Assembly (NCBI RefSeq): GCF_011759375.1
Contig: NZ_JAARML010000002.1
Span: forward strand, 2,250,150-2,314,149
Source: Paraflavitalea devenefica
GTDB taxonomy: Bacteria; Bacteroidota; Bacteroidia; Chitinophagales; Chitinophagaceae
Reading direction: 5' to 3'
DNA: 64,000 bases
In this document: positions 26,137-35,143 of the stretch, in pieces
Layout: each line of letters starts with the position of its first letter
Position numbering within the stretch: the stretch's first letter is position 1
Position numbers and translations under genes: made by a program
The notes under the pieces: generated by a model
Seen by the model: only the letters and a program-made list of their open reading frames with translations
Databases searched by the model: none
Told to the model about the DNA's origin: nothing

Positions 26137-26451
26137 ATGAAGAGAGACGTTTTCCAAGCTATAGCAGACCCTACCCGCAGAGCCATCCTAAGCCTGATAG
26201 CCTTGCAGCCGATGACGCCCAATGCACTGACCGAACATTTCGATACCAGCAGGCAGGCGGTGTCCAAGCACATTAAAGTCCTTACTGAATGTCAACTGGT
26301 AAAACAGGAACAATCAGGCAGGGAAATTTATTACCATTTTAATCCTAAAAAGATGAAAGTAATAGCAGACTGGTTAGAGCCTTTCCGGCAGCTCTGGGAA
26401 ACCAGGTTCAATCAACTGGATGCTGTATTAAATAACTTAAAAAACAAATAA
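26137..26451 (+). CDS. ArsR-family (SdpR-like) transcriptional repressor
   Basis: 104 residues, a winged helix of the ArsR family: MKRDVFQAIADPTRRAILSLIA, then the recognition helix LTEHFDTSRQAVSKHIKVLTECQLV, then QSGREIYYHFNPKKM. It lacks metal-binding CxC residues, so it belongs to the SdpR-like group rather than metal sensors. It is followed after 2 bp by an AHSA1-domain gene, a very common pair. Two palindromes in its promoter are likely autoregulatory operators. Confidence 0.93.
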   Translation: MKRDVFQAIADPTRRAILSLIALQPMTPNALTEHFDTSRQAVSKHIKVLTECQLVKQEQSGREIYYHFNPKKMKVIADWLEPFRQLWETRFNQLDAVLNNLKNK

Positions 26452-26453
26452 CC

Positions 26454-26948
26454 ATGATTGCAAACAAAGAACTTGTCTTTTCAAAAGACCTGGCCAATAA
26501 AAAGGTCCACGTCGTCAGAGAATTTGATGCGCCTGTGGAGCAGGTGTGGAAAGCCTGGACAGAAAGTGAAATACTGGACCAATGGTGGGCGCCCAGGCCC
26601 TGGAAAACAGAAACGAAATCAATGGACTTCCGGGAAGGTGGCCGTTGGCTGTATAGTATGGTAGGACCAGAAGGGGAGCGCCATTACTGCCTGGCAGATT
26701 ACCAAAAGATCGTGCCCAATAAAAGCTATACGTATATTGATGCTTTTTGTGATGAAAACGGCAATAAGGGTGAGGATTTTCCCAATATGCATTGGCTGGT
26801 TGAGTTCAAAGCTACCGGTCAGGGCACTACCGTAGCGATCGAGATCAGCTTCTCCAGTGAAGATAGTTTTCAAAAGATCATTGAAATGGGCTTTGAGCAA
26901 GGCTTTACCATGGCGTTGGGTAACCTTGATGAAGTACTGGCTAAATAA
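26454..26948 (+). CDS. SRPBCC/AHSA1-domain protein
   Basis: 164 residues with the AHSA1 (activator of Hsp90 ATPase 1-like) START-fold pattern: VHVVREFDAPVEQVWKAWTESEILDQWWAPRPWKTE, FREGGRWLYSMVGPEG and GTTVAIEISF. It is cytoplasmic. The fold has a deep hydrophobic cavity and probably binds a small ligand or acts in detoxification; the role in ArsR pairs is not settled. Two bases separate it from the ArsR gene. A perfect terminator follows. Confidence 0.9.
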   Translation: MIANKELVFSKDLANKKVHVVREFDAPVEQVWKAWTESEILDQWWAPRPWKTETKSMDFREGGRWLYSMVGPEGERHYCLADYQKIVPNKSYTYIDAFCDENGNKGEDFPNMHWLVEFKATGQGTTVAIEISFSSEDSFQKIIEMGFEQGFTMALGNLDEVLAK

Positions 26949-26963
26949 TTTGCTTAATAATGT

Positions 26964-26999
26964 AAAAAGGTTTCAGGTCTATTGGCCTGAAACCTTTTT
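26964..26999. terminator. Bidirectional intrinsic terminator
   Basis: A 14-bp perfect stem, AAAAAGGTTTCAGG with CCTGAAACCTTTTT, around an 8-base loop, flanked by A and T runs. It lies between the converging AHSA1 gene and DUF1735 gene. Confidence 0.9.
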
Positions 27000-27032
27000 T
27001 TAGGCGGTTATTGGATCTTTTCCTCTTCTTAG

Positions 27033-27905
27033 CTATTGTAAGGTTACTTTTTCAGTAATGATCCGCGTAGGGCCAGGATTGGGGTATCCATACTTCAGCC
27101 AAAACGTATGAGTGGCCGGATCATACGTATTGTTGTAAACAGGATCTCCGGCAATAGCTGCTACTGTAGCGGAGGAGCCAGAAGTGCCGCTCCCCGGGGC
27201 AATAGATACCGTATTGCCGGCATTGATGGTTAAGTTGATTCTTACAGTGTTGCCAAGGTCGCCGAGGTCTTTGGATACACTATTGACGCCAATGGTAGCA
27301 AGACTTACTTCCGTTTCAAAGTCCCGCGGGGATGTGGGATGCTCAAAATGGCCTGTGGCCAGGTAATCACCATCATAAACATTCCGGAGAAGTATACCCA
27401 ATAACGATTGCTTTGAAGTGGCAGGCAACTTAACAGAGGGATCGCTCACCGAAGCGACCTGCAGTCCCAACGCATAAGCCTTTGTAGGGTCCACGGCATC
27501 TTTTTTTAACCGGAGAGAGACCTCCACATAAGGCTGACCTGCAGGAATGGTGACCGTCGGATTGAGATCATAGGCAGCAGCGGGCAATACTTCGTATTCA
27601 GTACCGTTTGCTGCGTTGTGGTCAGCCACCAGGGCCGGCGTCGGAGCTAAGGTTACCTGCACATCTTTGTCATAGGCCGGGCCTGTGAGTGACAGTACAA
27701 AAGCCTGTATTTGTTCTTCGGCAGGCGTTGTAAAAACAGCCTGTATATTGATGCCCCTCGTTTCATAAGCATTTATCACAGCAACGAACCGGTCTTTATT
27801 ATTGGTCTTGAGCCCGGTTTCATTGTTGTCAAAACCTTCATCTTTTAAGCAGCCTGTCATCGAAAGCGACAGGACAGCCATTGCAAGGAAATATATTCGT
27901 TTCAT
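27033..27905 (-). CDS. DUF1735-type surface lipoprotein (SusE-position)
   Basis: 290 residues; MKRIYFLAMAVLSLSMTGC ends in a lipobox. Residues about 35-170 match the pattern of the DUF1735 (BT_3987-like) domain: VTLAPTPALVADHNAANGTEYEVLPAAAYDL and VTIPAGQPYVEVSLRLKKDA. The C-terminal part (about 185-290) is a second beta domain starting DGDYLATGHFEHPTSPRDF. It is third in the susC-susD-DUF1735 operon, 17 bp after susD, and probably an accessory glycan-binding lipoprotein. Confidence 0.85.
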   Translation of the reverse strand: MKRIYFLAMAVLSLSMTGCLKDEGFDNNETGLKTNNKDRFVAVINAYETRGINIQAVFTTPAEEQIQAFVLSLTGPAYDKDVQVTLAPTPALVADHNAANGTEYEVLPAAAYDLNPTVTIPAGQPYVEVSLRLKKDAVDPTKAYALGLQVASVSDPSVKLPATSKQSLLGILLRNVYDGDYLATGHFEHPTSPRDFETEVSLATIGVNSVSKDLGDLGNTVRINLTINAGNTVSIAPGSGTSGSSATVAAIAGDPVYNNTYDPATHTFWLKYGYPNPGPTRIITEKVTLQ

Positions 27906-27922
27906 TGTATTAGTTTGTTGGT

Positions 27923-29452
27923 TTAACGGTCCCAGAATACGGTGGAAGTAAAAGGGTCAATAGTACCTTCTGCCTGTACATTGGCCGCATTGTAACTGAA
28001 CTCATTGGTGGCATAAGGATAACGTGTTGGAACGTGGTCGGTCTCACGGCCCGGATCGATGGAAATAGCAGGCTGTACGACGCCGGTCCTCCGGTAATCA
28101 TTCCACGACTCCAGGTGGTTGTTGCCGTTGAATGCAAAATATTTCTGCCAGATGATCACCTTAATTTGATCAGCCTGTGCAGCAGGCCAGGCTATTCTCG
28201 CATCAGCATTGCCAAGATAGGTATTGGCAGTAGCTACCGCATTGGGAACGCCCAGCCAGCGGAAAGATTCCCTTACACCTTCTTCATACAGGCTTTTTGC
28301 ATCGCCGCTGATCCATCCCCGTGTGGCAGCTTCCGCTTGTAAAAAGAGGTTTTCGTAGGCTGTAAGCACCCAGGCATCCATGGTGGCAGATTTAGCCAAT
28401 CCGGAGGTTCCGCCGGCAGTGGTAGGCGCTCCACCAATATCAGACAACTGGCCTTCGCCGAATAAATGTGCCGGGTCATTGTTCAAACCAAAGTCAATAC
28501 CGCGGTACTGGCCCACAAAAGTGCCCCCACGGACAGGGCGGTAAAAATATTTGTACCGCTCGTCATTCAATCCTTTCATCAGGTTCAGTGCAAAATTGTT
28601 GGCCCGGCGATAATCCTGGGAGTAGTTGCCCGCCAATCCAAACGCAAAAACTGACCAGTAAGGATTGGGCTTATCACTCGTATAGCCGGGATTCACTGCA
28701 GCCGTTTGGCCGGCCCCCAGGAACCCACTGCCTTCTGCAGTAATGGCAGCGATCTCAGTAGCGGGGTTGAAGCCCGGTACCTGGCTCATATGGATCAGCA
28801 AACGCAATTTCAGCGTATTGCCAAATCGGGCCCACTGCGCTTTATTGCCATGGAACATAATATCCGCGTTAGCAATATCAATGTTCCTGGATACATCGGC
28901 ATTCTTGATCAGGGTGATCCCTTCCGTGATTTGCTTCAGCAGGTCCTTATAAATATCCTCTCCCTTATCATAAGCCGGGGTAATATTCTTTTTTATGTCC
29001 ATAGCTTTGGAATACGGAACATTGCCGAACATATCAACCAGTATCTGGTAGTGCAGGCTCTTCATGACCTTCGCAATGCCAGCATAAAATTCCTGGCCGG
29101 AGGCTTCAGCTTTCTGTTGCATCGTGTGATAATCAAAAATGATATCATAATTATTATTCCAGTTCGAATTGCCGAAGTCTGTTGTCATGGAATACTTGTT
29201 CTCTGTTACCGCTCCATAGTTGGTGCCCACGGCCCAGTAGCCCATCCAGGCGCCCAGCGTAGAAATGGAGTTGTTGAAGGCATTGTTGACGGTCACTCCG
29301 CCGGTACGTGCCAATGCCGCCGGCAGTATCAGGTCGGGCGTAATGCTGGTGGTTGTAGGGACATTGGGGTTGTCATTGATGTCGAAAAAGCTTTTACCGC
29401 AGCCTGTGATCAGTATGGCTGGTAATGCAAATGCTATGATCAATTTCTTCAT
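27923..29452 (-). CDS. SusD-like lipoprotein (SusD_2 type)
   Basis: 509 residues. The signal ends at AILITGC with a lipobox Cys. The sequence has the pattern of the shorter SusD_2 family: FFDINDNPNVPT at the N-terminus, TLGAWMGYWAVGTNYG, YHTMQQKAEASGQEFYAGIAKVMKSLHYQILVDMFGNVPYSKA and the C-terminal WPAAQADQIKVIIWQKYFAFNGNNHLESWNDYRRTG. It partners the SusC gene 9 bp upstream at the cell surface. The substrate is not predictable because no enzyme lies in the operon; some such systems import peptides. Confidence 0.93.
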   Translation of the reverse strand: MKKLIIAFALPAILITGCGKSFFDINDNPNVPTTTSITPDLILPAALARTGGVTVNNAFNNSISTLGAWMGYWAVGTNYGAVTENKYSMTTDFGNSNWNNNYDIIFDYHTMQQKAEASGQEFYAGIAKVMKSLHYQILVDMFGNVPYSKAMDIKKNITPAYDKGEDIYKDLLKQITEGITLIKNADVSRNIDIANADIMFHGNKAQWARFGNTLKLRLLIHMSQVPGFNPATEIAAITAEGSGFLGAGQTAAVNPGYTSDKPNPYWSVFAFGLAGNYSQDYRRANNFALNLMKGLNDERYKYFYRPVRGGTFVGQYRGIDFGLNNDPAHLFGEGQLSDIGGAPTTAGGTSGLAKSATMDAWVLTAYENLFLQAEAATRGWISGDAKSLYEEGVRESFRWLGVPNAVATANTYLGNADARIAWPAAQADQIKVIIWQKYFAFNGNNHLESWNDYRRTGVVQPAISIDPGRETDHVPTRYPYATNEFSYNAANVQAEGTIDPFTSTVFWDR

Positions 29453-29461
29453 ATACTGGGA

Positions 29462-32400
29462 TTAAAAAGTAAGATTAATGGAAGCACCATAAATACGGGT
29501 AGGCGGCGTATTGAAAGAGTTGTTCACACCCTGCGCATTACCGGTTGTATTGCTGAATTCCGGATCTGTATAGATATTGGATCCAGGTACCCAGGTAAAC
29601 AGGTTACGGCCACTTACGGTGATCACGGCGCTTTTTACAAAACGGGTACGCTGTAAAATGGAGGCTGGCAGTTCATAAGAAAGTGATACTTCCCGTAACT
29701 TCCAGGATGCTGCACTGGTATAATAGAGTGATTGCGTATTCTGGAACACATTGGCGGTCCAGAAAGTAGCTGTACCACCACTGGTCAAAACATCTGTATT
29801 ATCGACAAACTTTCCGGTCCCGTCATCATAAGCCGAATTCGGGAAGATAAAGGGCTTCCTGTTATAGCGCGTTGTTAAGGCGCCAGATCCTTCAAACACA
29901 AGGTTGGGGCCGATACCATGGTATACATAGTGTCCGCCTCTGTAATCAGCCACGATACTTAAAGAGAATTTTTTGTATTGAAAAGAGGGATTGATACCAA
30001 TTAAATGCTTGGGCAGGGTCCTGCCATAAGCTTTTGTAACAGGATCGGTGGTAGGTAATCCTGTAACACGGTCAACGATCACTTTTCCATCCGGTGTTCT
30101 GTTGAAATCGGTCAACTTAAGCACGTATGCCGGCATTCCTACAATGGCATAATTGAAGTTGATGGAGCCCAATTCGGTAAGTCCCTCGTAGATGCTTGTT
30201 ACTTCATTATCAGAATAAGTATAATTGGCTTTCAGGTCCATGCGAAAATCCTTGCCCGCCTGGATCAACGGTGTCAGGCGCAGGTCAAACTCCAGGCCTT
30301 TATTGACGAAAGAGGCCGCATTGACCAGCGCGGTCTGATAACCGGTAGCGCCGGATACCTGCACACCAATGATCTGGTCGGTATTGTCCTGGCGGAAAGC
30401 TGTGGCTTCCAGCATGAGACGATTGTTCATAAAGCCGATCTCAAAACCCACTTCTTTACCGTTTACAAACTCAGGTTTGATATCGGGGTTGTTGATAGTG
30501 CCATTGGCCGAATAGCCGGCCAGGTTGCCATAGGGGAATCCTGTGCCCGAACTGAAAGTTGATTCCAGGGAATACGGATCAAGGTTTACAGTACCCGATA
30601 AGGCCCATGAACCACGCAGCTTCAGGTAACTAATTGGAGTGGTTTTAATTTGGGGCACCACTTCATGCAGCAGCAAGGATAAACTTCCGCCGGGATAAAA
30701 GAAACTGTTCTTGCTGATGTTCAGGCGGGAGTCCCATTCATTCCTTCCGGTTAATTCCAGGAAGGCCCAGTTGTCCCATCCAAAGCTAAGTTTGCCAAAT
30801 ACCGCAGTTGTCCTGATCTCGCTGTTACCCTGGTTAACAATGGCCTCACCAGAGCGGTTACTAACATTGTACAGGGTTGGGATGATCAGGTTATTGCCGC
30901 GGGACTCCAATTGTTTATTAATGCGCTGGATAACCGAATACCCGACCAGCCCGTCTACTGATAAACGGTTAATTTGTTTCTTATAGGTCAAAAATGCTTC
31001 TGAGTTGAGGCGGCTGGCAAAGCCCATAGCATCTGAAACAGAGGCCCTGACAGATTGTATACTCTTCAGATCGGTGGTATACTTGGACACATTAATGGCT
31101 CCCAACACACTTTTATTACTGACGAATGCCACATTGGTACCCAGGCGGTAAGTGAAATTGAAACCTTCCATGATCTTGTAGGATGCCTCAAGAGTGGCCA
31201 CCAGGTCATCAGAACGGCCCTTATTGCGGTCAATATCGATCAACATCCAGGGATTCCAGCCAAAACGGTTGTAATAACCATCGGGCGTGGAAAACTTATT
31301 GTTGCGCCAGTCCTTGAATTCAGTAATAGGCACATGGGCTGCTGTTTTAAACAAGCTACGGTATATATTATTGGCTGAACCCCTGTCCTGGTTCACGATA
31401 TTATAGTTGCCTTGTGTATAGAACATCCTGAAAGAGGTAGAAAGTCTGCCAAATTCACGGCTGGCATTCAACCTGATCGTGGTTCGACGGTTTTCATCCT
31501 TGGGGATCAACCCGTTCACCTTTACGTCCTGAAGACTTAAATAATAGCGGCTTTTCTCATCCCCGCCGGAAATGGACACATCGTTTTGAAAGGTAATGGC
31601 GGGACGGAAAAACTGCTCAGCAGGCGATTTGCTTTGAGCAGCATACCGCACTTTGTTTACACTGCCGTCTTCCAGGGGATCACCCAGGGCCACTTCACTG
31701 CCATCGTACCGGGGACCAAAACTATTGTTGGTCCATACATCAAGATGTGGCGTTCCGTCGGGGTTTTCACTTTCTCCATTGCCATACTCTTTTTGAAATT
31801 TAGGTACAAAGGAGATCGTCTCCCGCTGGATCGTGGTGCCTATCGAAATGACAGGCTTGCTGCGGTTGCCACTTTTGGTAGTAATAATGATCACACCATT
31901 CCCGCCTTCCTGGCCATATAAGGCAGCGCCGGTATTGCCCTTCAATACCGTCACATCCTGTACATCATTGGGATTAAGCGTGCTGATCAGCGATAAAGGC
32001 ATCGGCGATCCATCAATCACCAGCAAGGCCTGGTTATTACCTGTCAGGGAACGGATGCCACGCAGCGTGATCCGGGTATCGGCAAATACCCCGTTGTTGG
32101 TGGTCTGGATAGTCAAACCTGATACTTTGCCCGTTAATCCATTTTGAACATTGATTGGTTTTGCCCTGGAGGCGTCATCACCACTGACCTTCGTAACAGA
32201 ATAGCCCAGTTCTTTGGGCTGCCGCCGGATACCCAGGGCGGTCACTACCACTTCATTTAAGTTATTGCTGACCACCGTTAAGGAAATGGTCATACCCTCG
32301 CTGGCGGTTACTGTTTGCGGCGCATAGCCCGAAGAAGTGATCGTGAGCCTGGCGCCATCATTGACACGGATGGAAAAACGTCCGTTCGCATCGGTTTGTA

Positions 32401-32545
32401 CCGCTCTTTTTGTGCCGGTTTCCAGGACCGTGGCAAATGGCACAGGCTCTCCTTTACTGTCCTTGACAACCCCTGATACCGGTTTCTGCTGGGCCTGCAG
32501 GTGCAGCAGAAGCAGGGTAAAGACAACAGTCAAAATTTGCTTCAT
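29462..32545 (-). CDS. SusC-like TonB-dependent transporter, second system
   Basis: 1027 residues from ATG 32545 (MKQILTVVFTLLLLHLQAQ); a TTG extension to 32608 was rejected. A carboxypeptidase-D-like domain (VSGVVKDSKGEPVPFATVLE) is followed by the TonB-box-like LNEVVVTALGI, the plug (ALLVIDGSPM, ALYGQEGGNGVIIITTK) and a barrel ending in YGASINLTF. It heads a three-gene operon with SusD and DUF1735. No regulator or glycosidase is linked, so control is probably from elsewhere. Direct repeats with 21-bp spacing lie about 220-250 bp upstream. Confidence 0.95.
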   Translation of the reverse strand: MKQILTVVFTLLLLHLQAQQKPVSGVVKDSKGEPVPFATVLETGTKRAVQTDANGRFSIRVNDGARLTITSSGYAPQTVTASEGMTISLTVVSNNLNEVVVTALGIRRQPKELGYSVTKVSGDDASRAKPINVQNGLTGKVSGLTIQTTNNGVFADTRITLRGIRSLTGNNQALLVIDGSPMPLSLISTLNPNDVQDVTVLKGNTGAALYGQEGGNGVIIITTKSGNRSKPVISIGTTIQRETISFVPKFQKEYGNGESENPDGTPHLDVWTNNSFGPRYDGSEVALGDPLEDGSVNKVRYAAQSKSPAEQFFRPAITFQNDVSISGGDEKSRYYLSLQDVKVNGLIPKDENRRTTIRLNASREFGRLSTSFRMFYTQGNYNIVNQDRGSANNIYRSLFKTAAHVPITEFKDWRNNKFSTPDGYYNRFGWNPWMLIDIDRNKGRSDDLVATLEASYKIMEGFNFTYRLGTNVAFVSNKSVLGAINVSKYTTDLKSIQSVRASVSDAMGFASRLNSEAFLTYKKQINRLSVDGLVGYSVIQRINKQLESRGNNLIIPTLYNVSNRSGEAIVNQGNSEIRTTAVFGKLSFGWDNWAFLELTGRNEWDSRLNISKNSFFYPGGSLSLLLHEVVPQIKTTPISYLKLRGSWALSGTVNLDPYSLESTFSSGTGFPYGNLAGYSANGTINNPDIKPEFVNGKEVGFEIGFMNNRLMLEATAFRQDNTDQIIGVQVSGATGYQTALVNAASFVNKGLEFDLRLTPLIQAGKDFRMDLKANYTYSDNEVTSIYEGLTELGSINFNYAIVGMPAYVLKLTDFNRTPDGKVIVDRVTGLPTTDPVTKAYGRTLPKHLIGINPSFQYKKFSLSIVADYRGGHYVYHGIGPNLVFEGSGALTTRYNRKPFIFPNSAYDDGTGKFVDNTDVLTSGGTATFWTANVFQNTQSLYYTSAASWKLREVSLSYELPASILQRTRFVKSAVITVSGRNLFTWVPGSNIYTDPEFSNTTGNAQGVNNSFNTPPTRIYGASINLTF

Positions 32546-32908
32546 ATCGTAGATTTGGTTGATTGGTGAATGAATACAGACAACCAATGCAATGCTTTTG
32601 AAACACAAAACCGACAGAATGGAATAATTAACTACTCAAGCGACTGATACAGGCGCTGTAATGCCAAACAGTGCTACGTCTGGCTATCGGTTTACCTTAT
32701 TGACCAATCCATGTATAGATCCGCCTAAATAAATACTACGTATAGTCATTACAGTCCCAGTTACCATCATTCAGAAGTATTGGTCTGTCATTTCAGCGCT
32801 CCACTGCATTTTATAGGCAGGCACTGCTACAACTTTATACCCAAAAAGCCTGCTCACCCCACGCCATCTGTGCACAGCCGCGCAGTATCTAATTTTTAAC
32901 CATAAAAA
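32546..32908. other. Divergent intergenic region with LytTR-like direct repeats
   Basis: 363 bp between the second susC and the lipoprotein at 32909. GTCATTTCAG at 32787-32796 and the related TCATTCAG at 32768-32775 are 21 bp apart, matching the repeat upstream of the LytS/LytTR operon at 39165-39196. No other feature is clear. Confidence 0.45.
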
Positions 32909-33676
32909 ATGAACATGAAAATGAGTGCGCTATTTTTCAAATGCCTTGCGGTCATACTATTGACCTCATCCTGCAAAAAAGACCCGAAAGAAGAAGACAG
33001 TGGAACACCTACTGCCAATGTGGTAAAAGGAAAGGTTACCGATACCCAGGGCCGCCCGCTGAAAGGAGTTACCATCCTTATTGACAACACCCTTTTATAC
33101 AACAGCTACCTGGAGGGTACTACAAAAGATGATGGCACGTATCAAATTAAATTGTTCAACAGTGCCTGGCAGGCCTATGCCGAAATGAATGTGGACTATA
33201 ATGGAAAGACGTATAAGATAGACCTGCACCCGGATAATCCGGCGGGCTTTAGCGGTGAAGGCGCCATCCGCAACTTTCAATGGAAGCTGAGCGGTAAAAA
33301 GCCTGTGCCGCTGACAGGTCATTATGGTGGTACTATCATCACCGATAAGTATATATTGAGCGAGATTTACGATTCCGAAAATATTGAATTCACGTTAACC
33401 CCCGCAGGCGCCCTGATTGACGGCTCCACCGGCGAGGTGATCAAAATGAAACATGGTCAACCCGCCACCGATACTTATGGTAAACTGGTGGATATCCCCA
33501 TCGGCCGCTATACAGTGACGGCAGTTTATCCATCCGCAACAGGTAATATCCCGCTTAAATTAAGGGACAAGGAACACAACCGCACAGGGCCATTTACCTC
33601 CAGCCTGCAGTTGGATTTTGAGCCGACTACCAGCACTGGTAATAATATGGCTATCCTGGAATACAACGAGAAATAA
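32909..33676 (+). CDS. Lipoprotein with carboxypeptidase-regulatory-like domain
   Basis: 255 residues. MNMKMSALFFKCLAVILLTSSC ends in a lipobox; Met3 at 32915 is an alternative start. Residues about 38-100 form a carboxypeptidase-D regulatory-like domain (VVKGKVTDTQGRPLKGVTILIDN, TKDDGTYQIKL). The C-terminal half is beta-rich without a known family. It likely sits on the outer membrane. Candidate LytTR sites lie 113-141 bp upstream. A bidirectional terminator follows. Confidence 0.8.
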   Translation: MNMKMSALFFKCLAVILLTSSCKKDPKEEDSGTPTANVVKGKVTDTQGRPLKGVTILIDNTLLYNSYLEGTTKDDGTYQIKLFNSAWQAYAEMNVDYNGKTYKIDLHPDNPAGFSGEGAIRNFQWKLSGKKPVPLTGHYGGTIITDKYILSEIYDSENIEFTLTPAGALIDGSTGEVIKMKHGQPATDTYGKLVDIPIGRYTVTAVYPSATGNIPLKLRDKEHNRTGPFTSSLQLDFEPTTSTGNNMAILEYNEK

Positions 33677-33730
33677 GGCTTCACGGCTGCAGGTCTCGAA
33701 GAGTACAAAGACAGAAAAGCGAAGAATAGA

Positions 33731-33765
33731 AAAAGGGATTGAAGGCAGAATGCCCAATCCCTTTT
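33731..33765. terminator. Bidirectional intrinsic terminator
   Basis: AAAAGGGATTG and CAATCCCTTTT form an 11-bp perfect stem with an inner GGCA/TGCC extension. It separates the converging lipoprotein gene and T9SS protein gene. Confidence 0.88.
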
Positions 33766-33780
33766 TTAATGAAGAACATC

Positions 33781-35124
33781 CTATTGCTTCACAAAAGGAA
33801 GGGTAGTCTTGCCGCTTTTCTCTTCAATCACCAGGTAATAGGTCCCCTTCAGCAATTGACTTACCGGCATGCTTACCACACCGGAAGAACCAGTTGCCGG
33901 CATCTTCTGCAACAGTCGTCCATCATTGTTATAGACCGACAAGCTGATAACAGCGCGTTGCGGTGGCAATGCCACATGAATCCTATCAGTAGCAGGATTG
34001 GGAAAGAGTGCATAGGAGGGTAAGTTGTTCCTGAACAACAGTACAATGGTCTTTGAGTATTCATAGTTACCATCCAGGTCGGTTTGTTTGATCCGGTAAT
34101 AGACAACGCCGCTGGTAGTGTGCCGGTGAAGCCAGGAATATGTGCTGCCGTTGGATTGGTTGGCAGCTTTTAGTTCGCCGGCTGCTAAGTAAGTGGCGCC
34201 ATCTGTACTGTACTCCACAATAAACTTGTCAGCCTGTTGTTCCATTCCCGTAGCCCAGGAGAGCAGGGTTCCGTCTGTTTTAACTTCCCCTTTTACATAG
34301 AGCCAGTGAACTGGCAGGGTAGCGCCCAGCGTAAAATCGGCATAGGCTGACATGCTCCAGGGGTTTTGTTTGCTGCGCAGGTAGAGCGTGTGAGGGCCCT
34401 GGGCAACACCTGTTAAAGGAACAGAGAAGGAAAAATTAGCCACCTCTGTAGAAGCTCCCACACTTATAGGATGCCCATTCCCGAAACCCGGATCATTATC
34501 CAGGTAATATTCCACCTGCCCAATGGGGGGCGCTGCTGCAGGCGCCGTAGGGTAAGGTGTTACCATTGAATTGTCGAACAGTGCATAGTTGGAAAAGCTC
34601 CAGTGGCCTTCCGCATCCCTGATGCGTATGAATAACCTGTGCACACCGGCTGATAGTCCCATCAGGTTCACCAGCACATTTACGCTGGCAGCGTTGGTGG
34701 CAGATGGTAAAACAACGGGAGTACCATTACCCGGCCCGGGATCGTTATCAATAAAATATTCGGCTCCGGAGAGGGCAGGGGCTGCTGCCGGAGTGGGATA
34801 GAGCGGTACTGCCACATTATCGAAAAAGCCGATGTTGGAAAGGCTCCATTTACCATCGGCATCCTGTACACGCAGGTATAAATTGTGCAATCCGTTGGTT
34901 AACCCGGTGCCATTTAGCGCAATAGTGGTACTAAAGTTTGCAATATTGGTAGAAGACGTTAAGGTAAGAGGCGTGCCATTGCCCAATCCCGGATCAGTAT
35001 CAAAAAAGTATTCAGCCTTCACCAGCGGCGCCAGTGTGCCGGGACCAGCAGGATAAGGTTCCTGTGCCACAACAGCGGAACACAGGCTCACAGCAATGCC
35101 CGACAGCCATAAGATATGCTTCAT
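33781..35124 (-). CDS. Secreted T9SS-sorted protein with three internal repeats
   Basis: 447 residues with a signal peptide (MKHILWLSGIAVSLCSAVVAQ). Three repeats of about 75 residues each begin with AEYFxDxDPGxGNG and end with LYLRVQDADGKWSLSN or similar, in the region 30-265. A fibronectin-like part follows (LPVHWLYVKGEVKTDGTLLSWATGMEQQADKFIVEYSTDG). The end (YALFPNPATDRIHV ... KGTYYLVIEEKSG) is a type A C-terminal sorting domain of the type IX secretion system. It should be surface-attached or released. It follows the beta-helix-like gene by 19 bp, so they form an operon. Ligand unknown. Confidence 0.85.
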   Translation of the reverse strand: MKHILWLSGIAVSLCSAVVAQEPYPAGPGTLAPLVKAEYFFDTDPGLGNGTPLTLTSSTNIANFSTTIALNGTGLTNGLHNLYLRVQDADGKWSLSNIGFFDNVAVPLYPTPAAAPALSGAEYFIDNDPGPGNGTPVVLPSATNAASVNVLVNLMGLSAGVHRLFIRIRDAEGHWSFSNYALFDNSMVTPYPTAPAAAPPIGQVEYYLDNDPGFGNGHPISVGASTEVANFSFSVPLTGVAQGPHTLYLRSKQNPWSMSAYADFTLGATLPVHWLYVKGEVKTDGTLLSWATGMEQQADKFIVEYSTDGATYLAAGELKAANQSNGSTYSWLHRHTTSGVVYYRIKQTDLDGNYEYSKTIVLLFRNNLPSYALFPNPATDRIHVALPPQRAVISLSVYNNDGRLLQKMPATGSSGVVSMPVSQLLKGTYYLVIEEKSGKTTLPFVKQ

Positions 35125-35143
35125 TACAAGAACTTTTAAGTGA

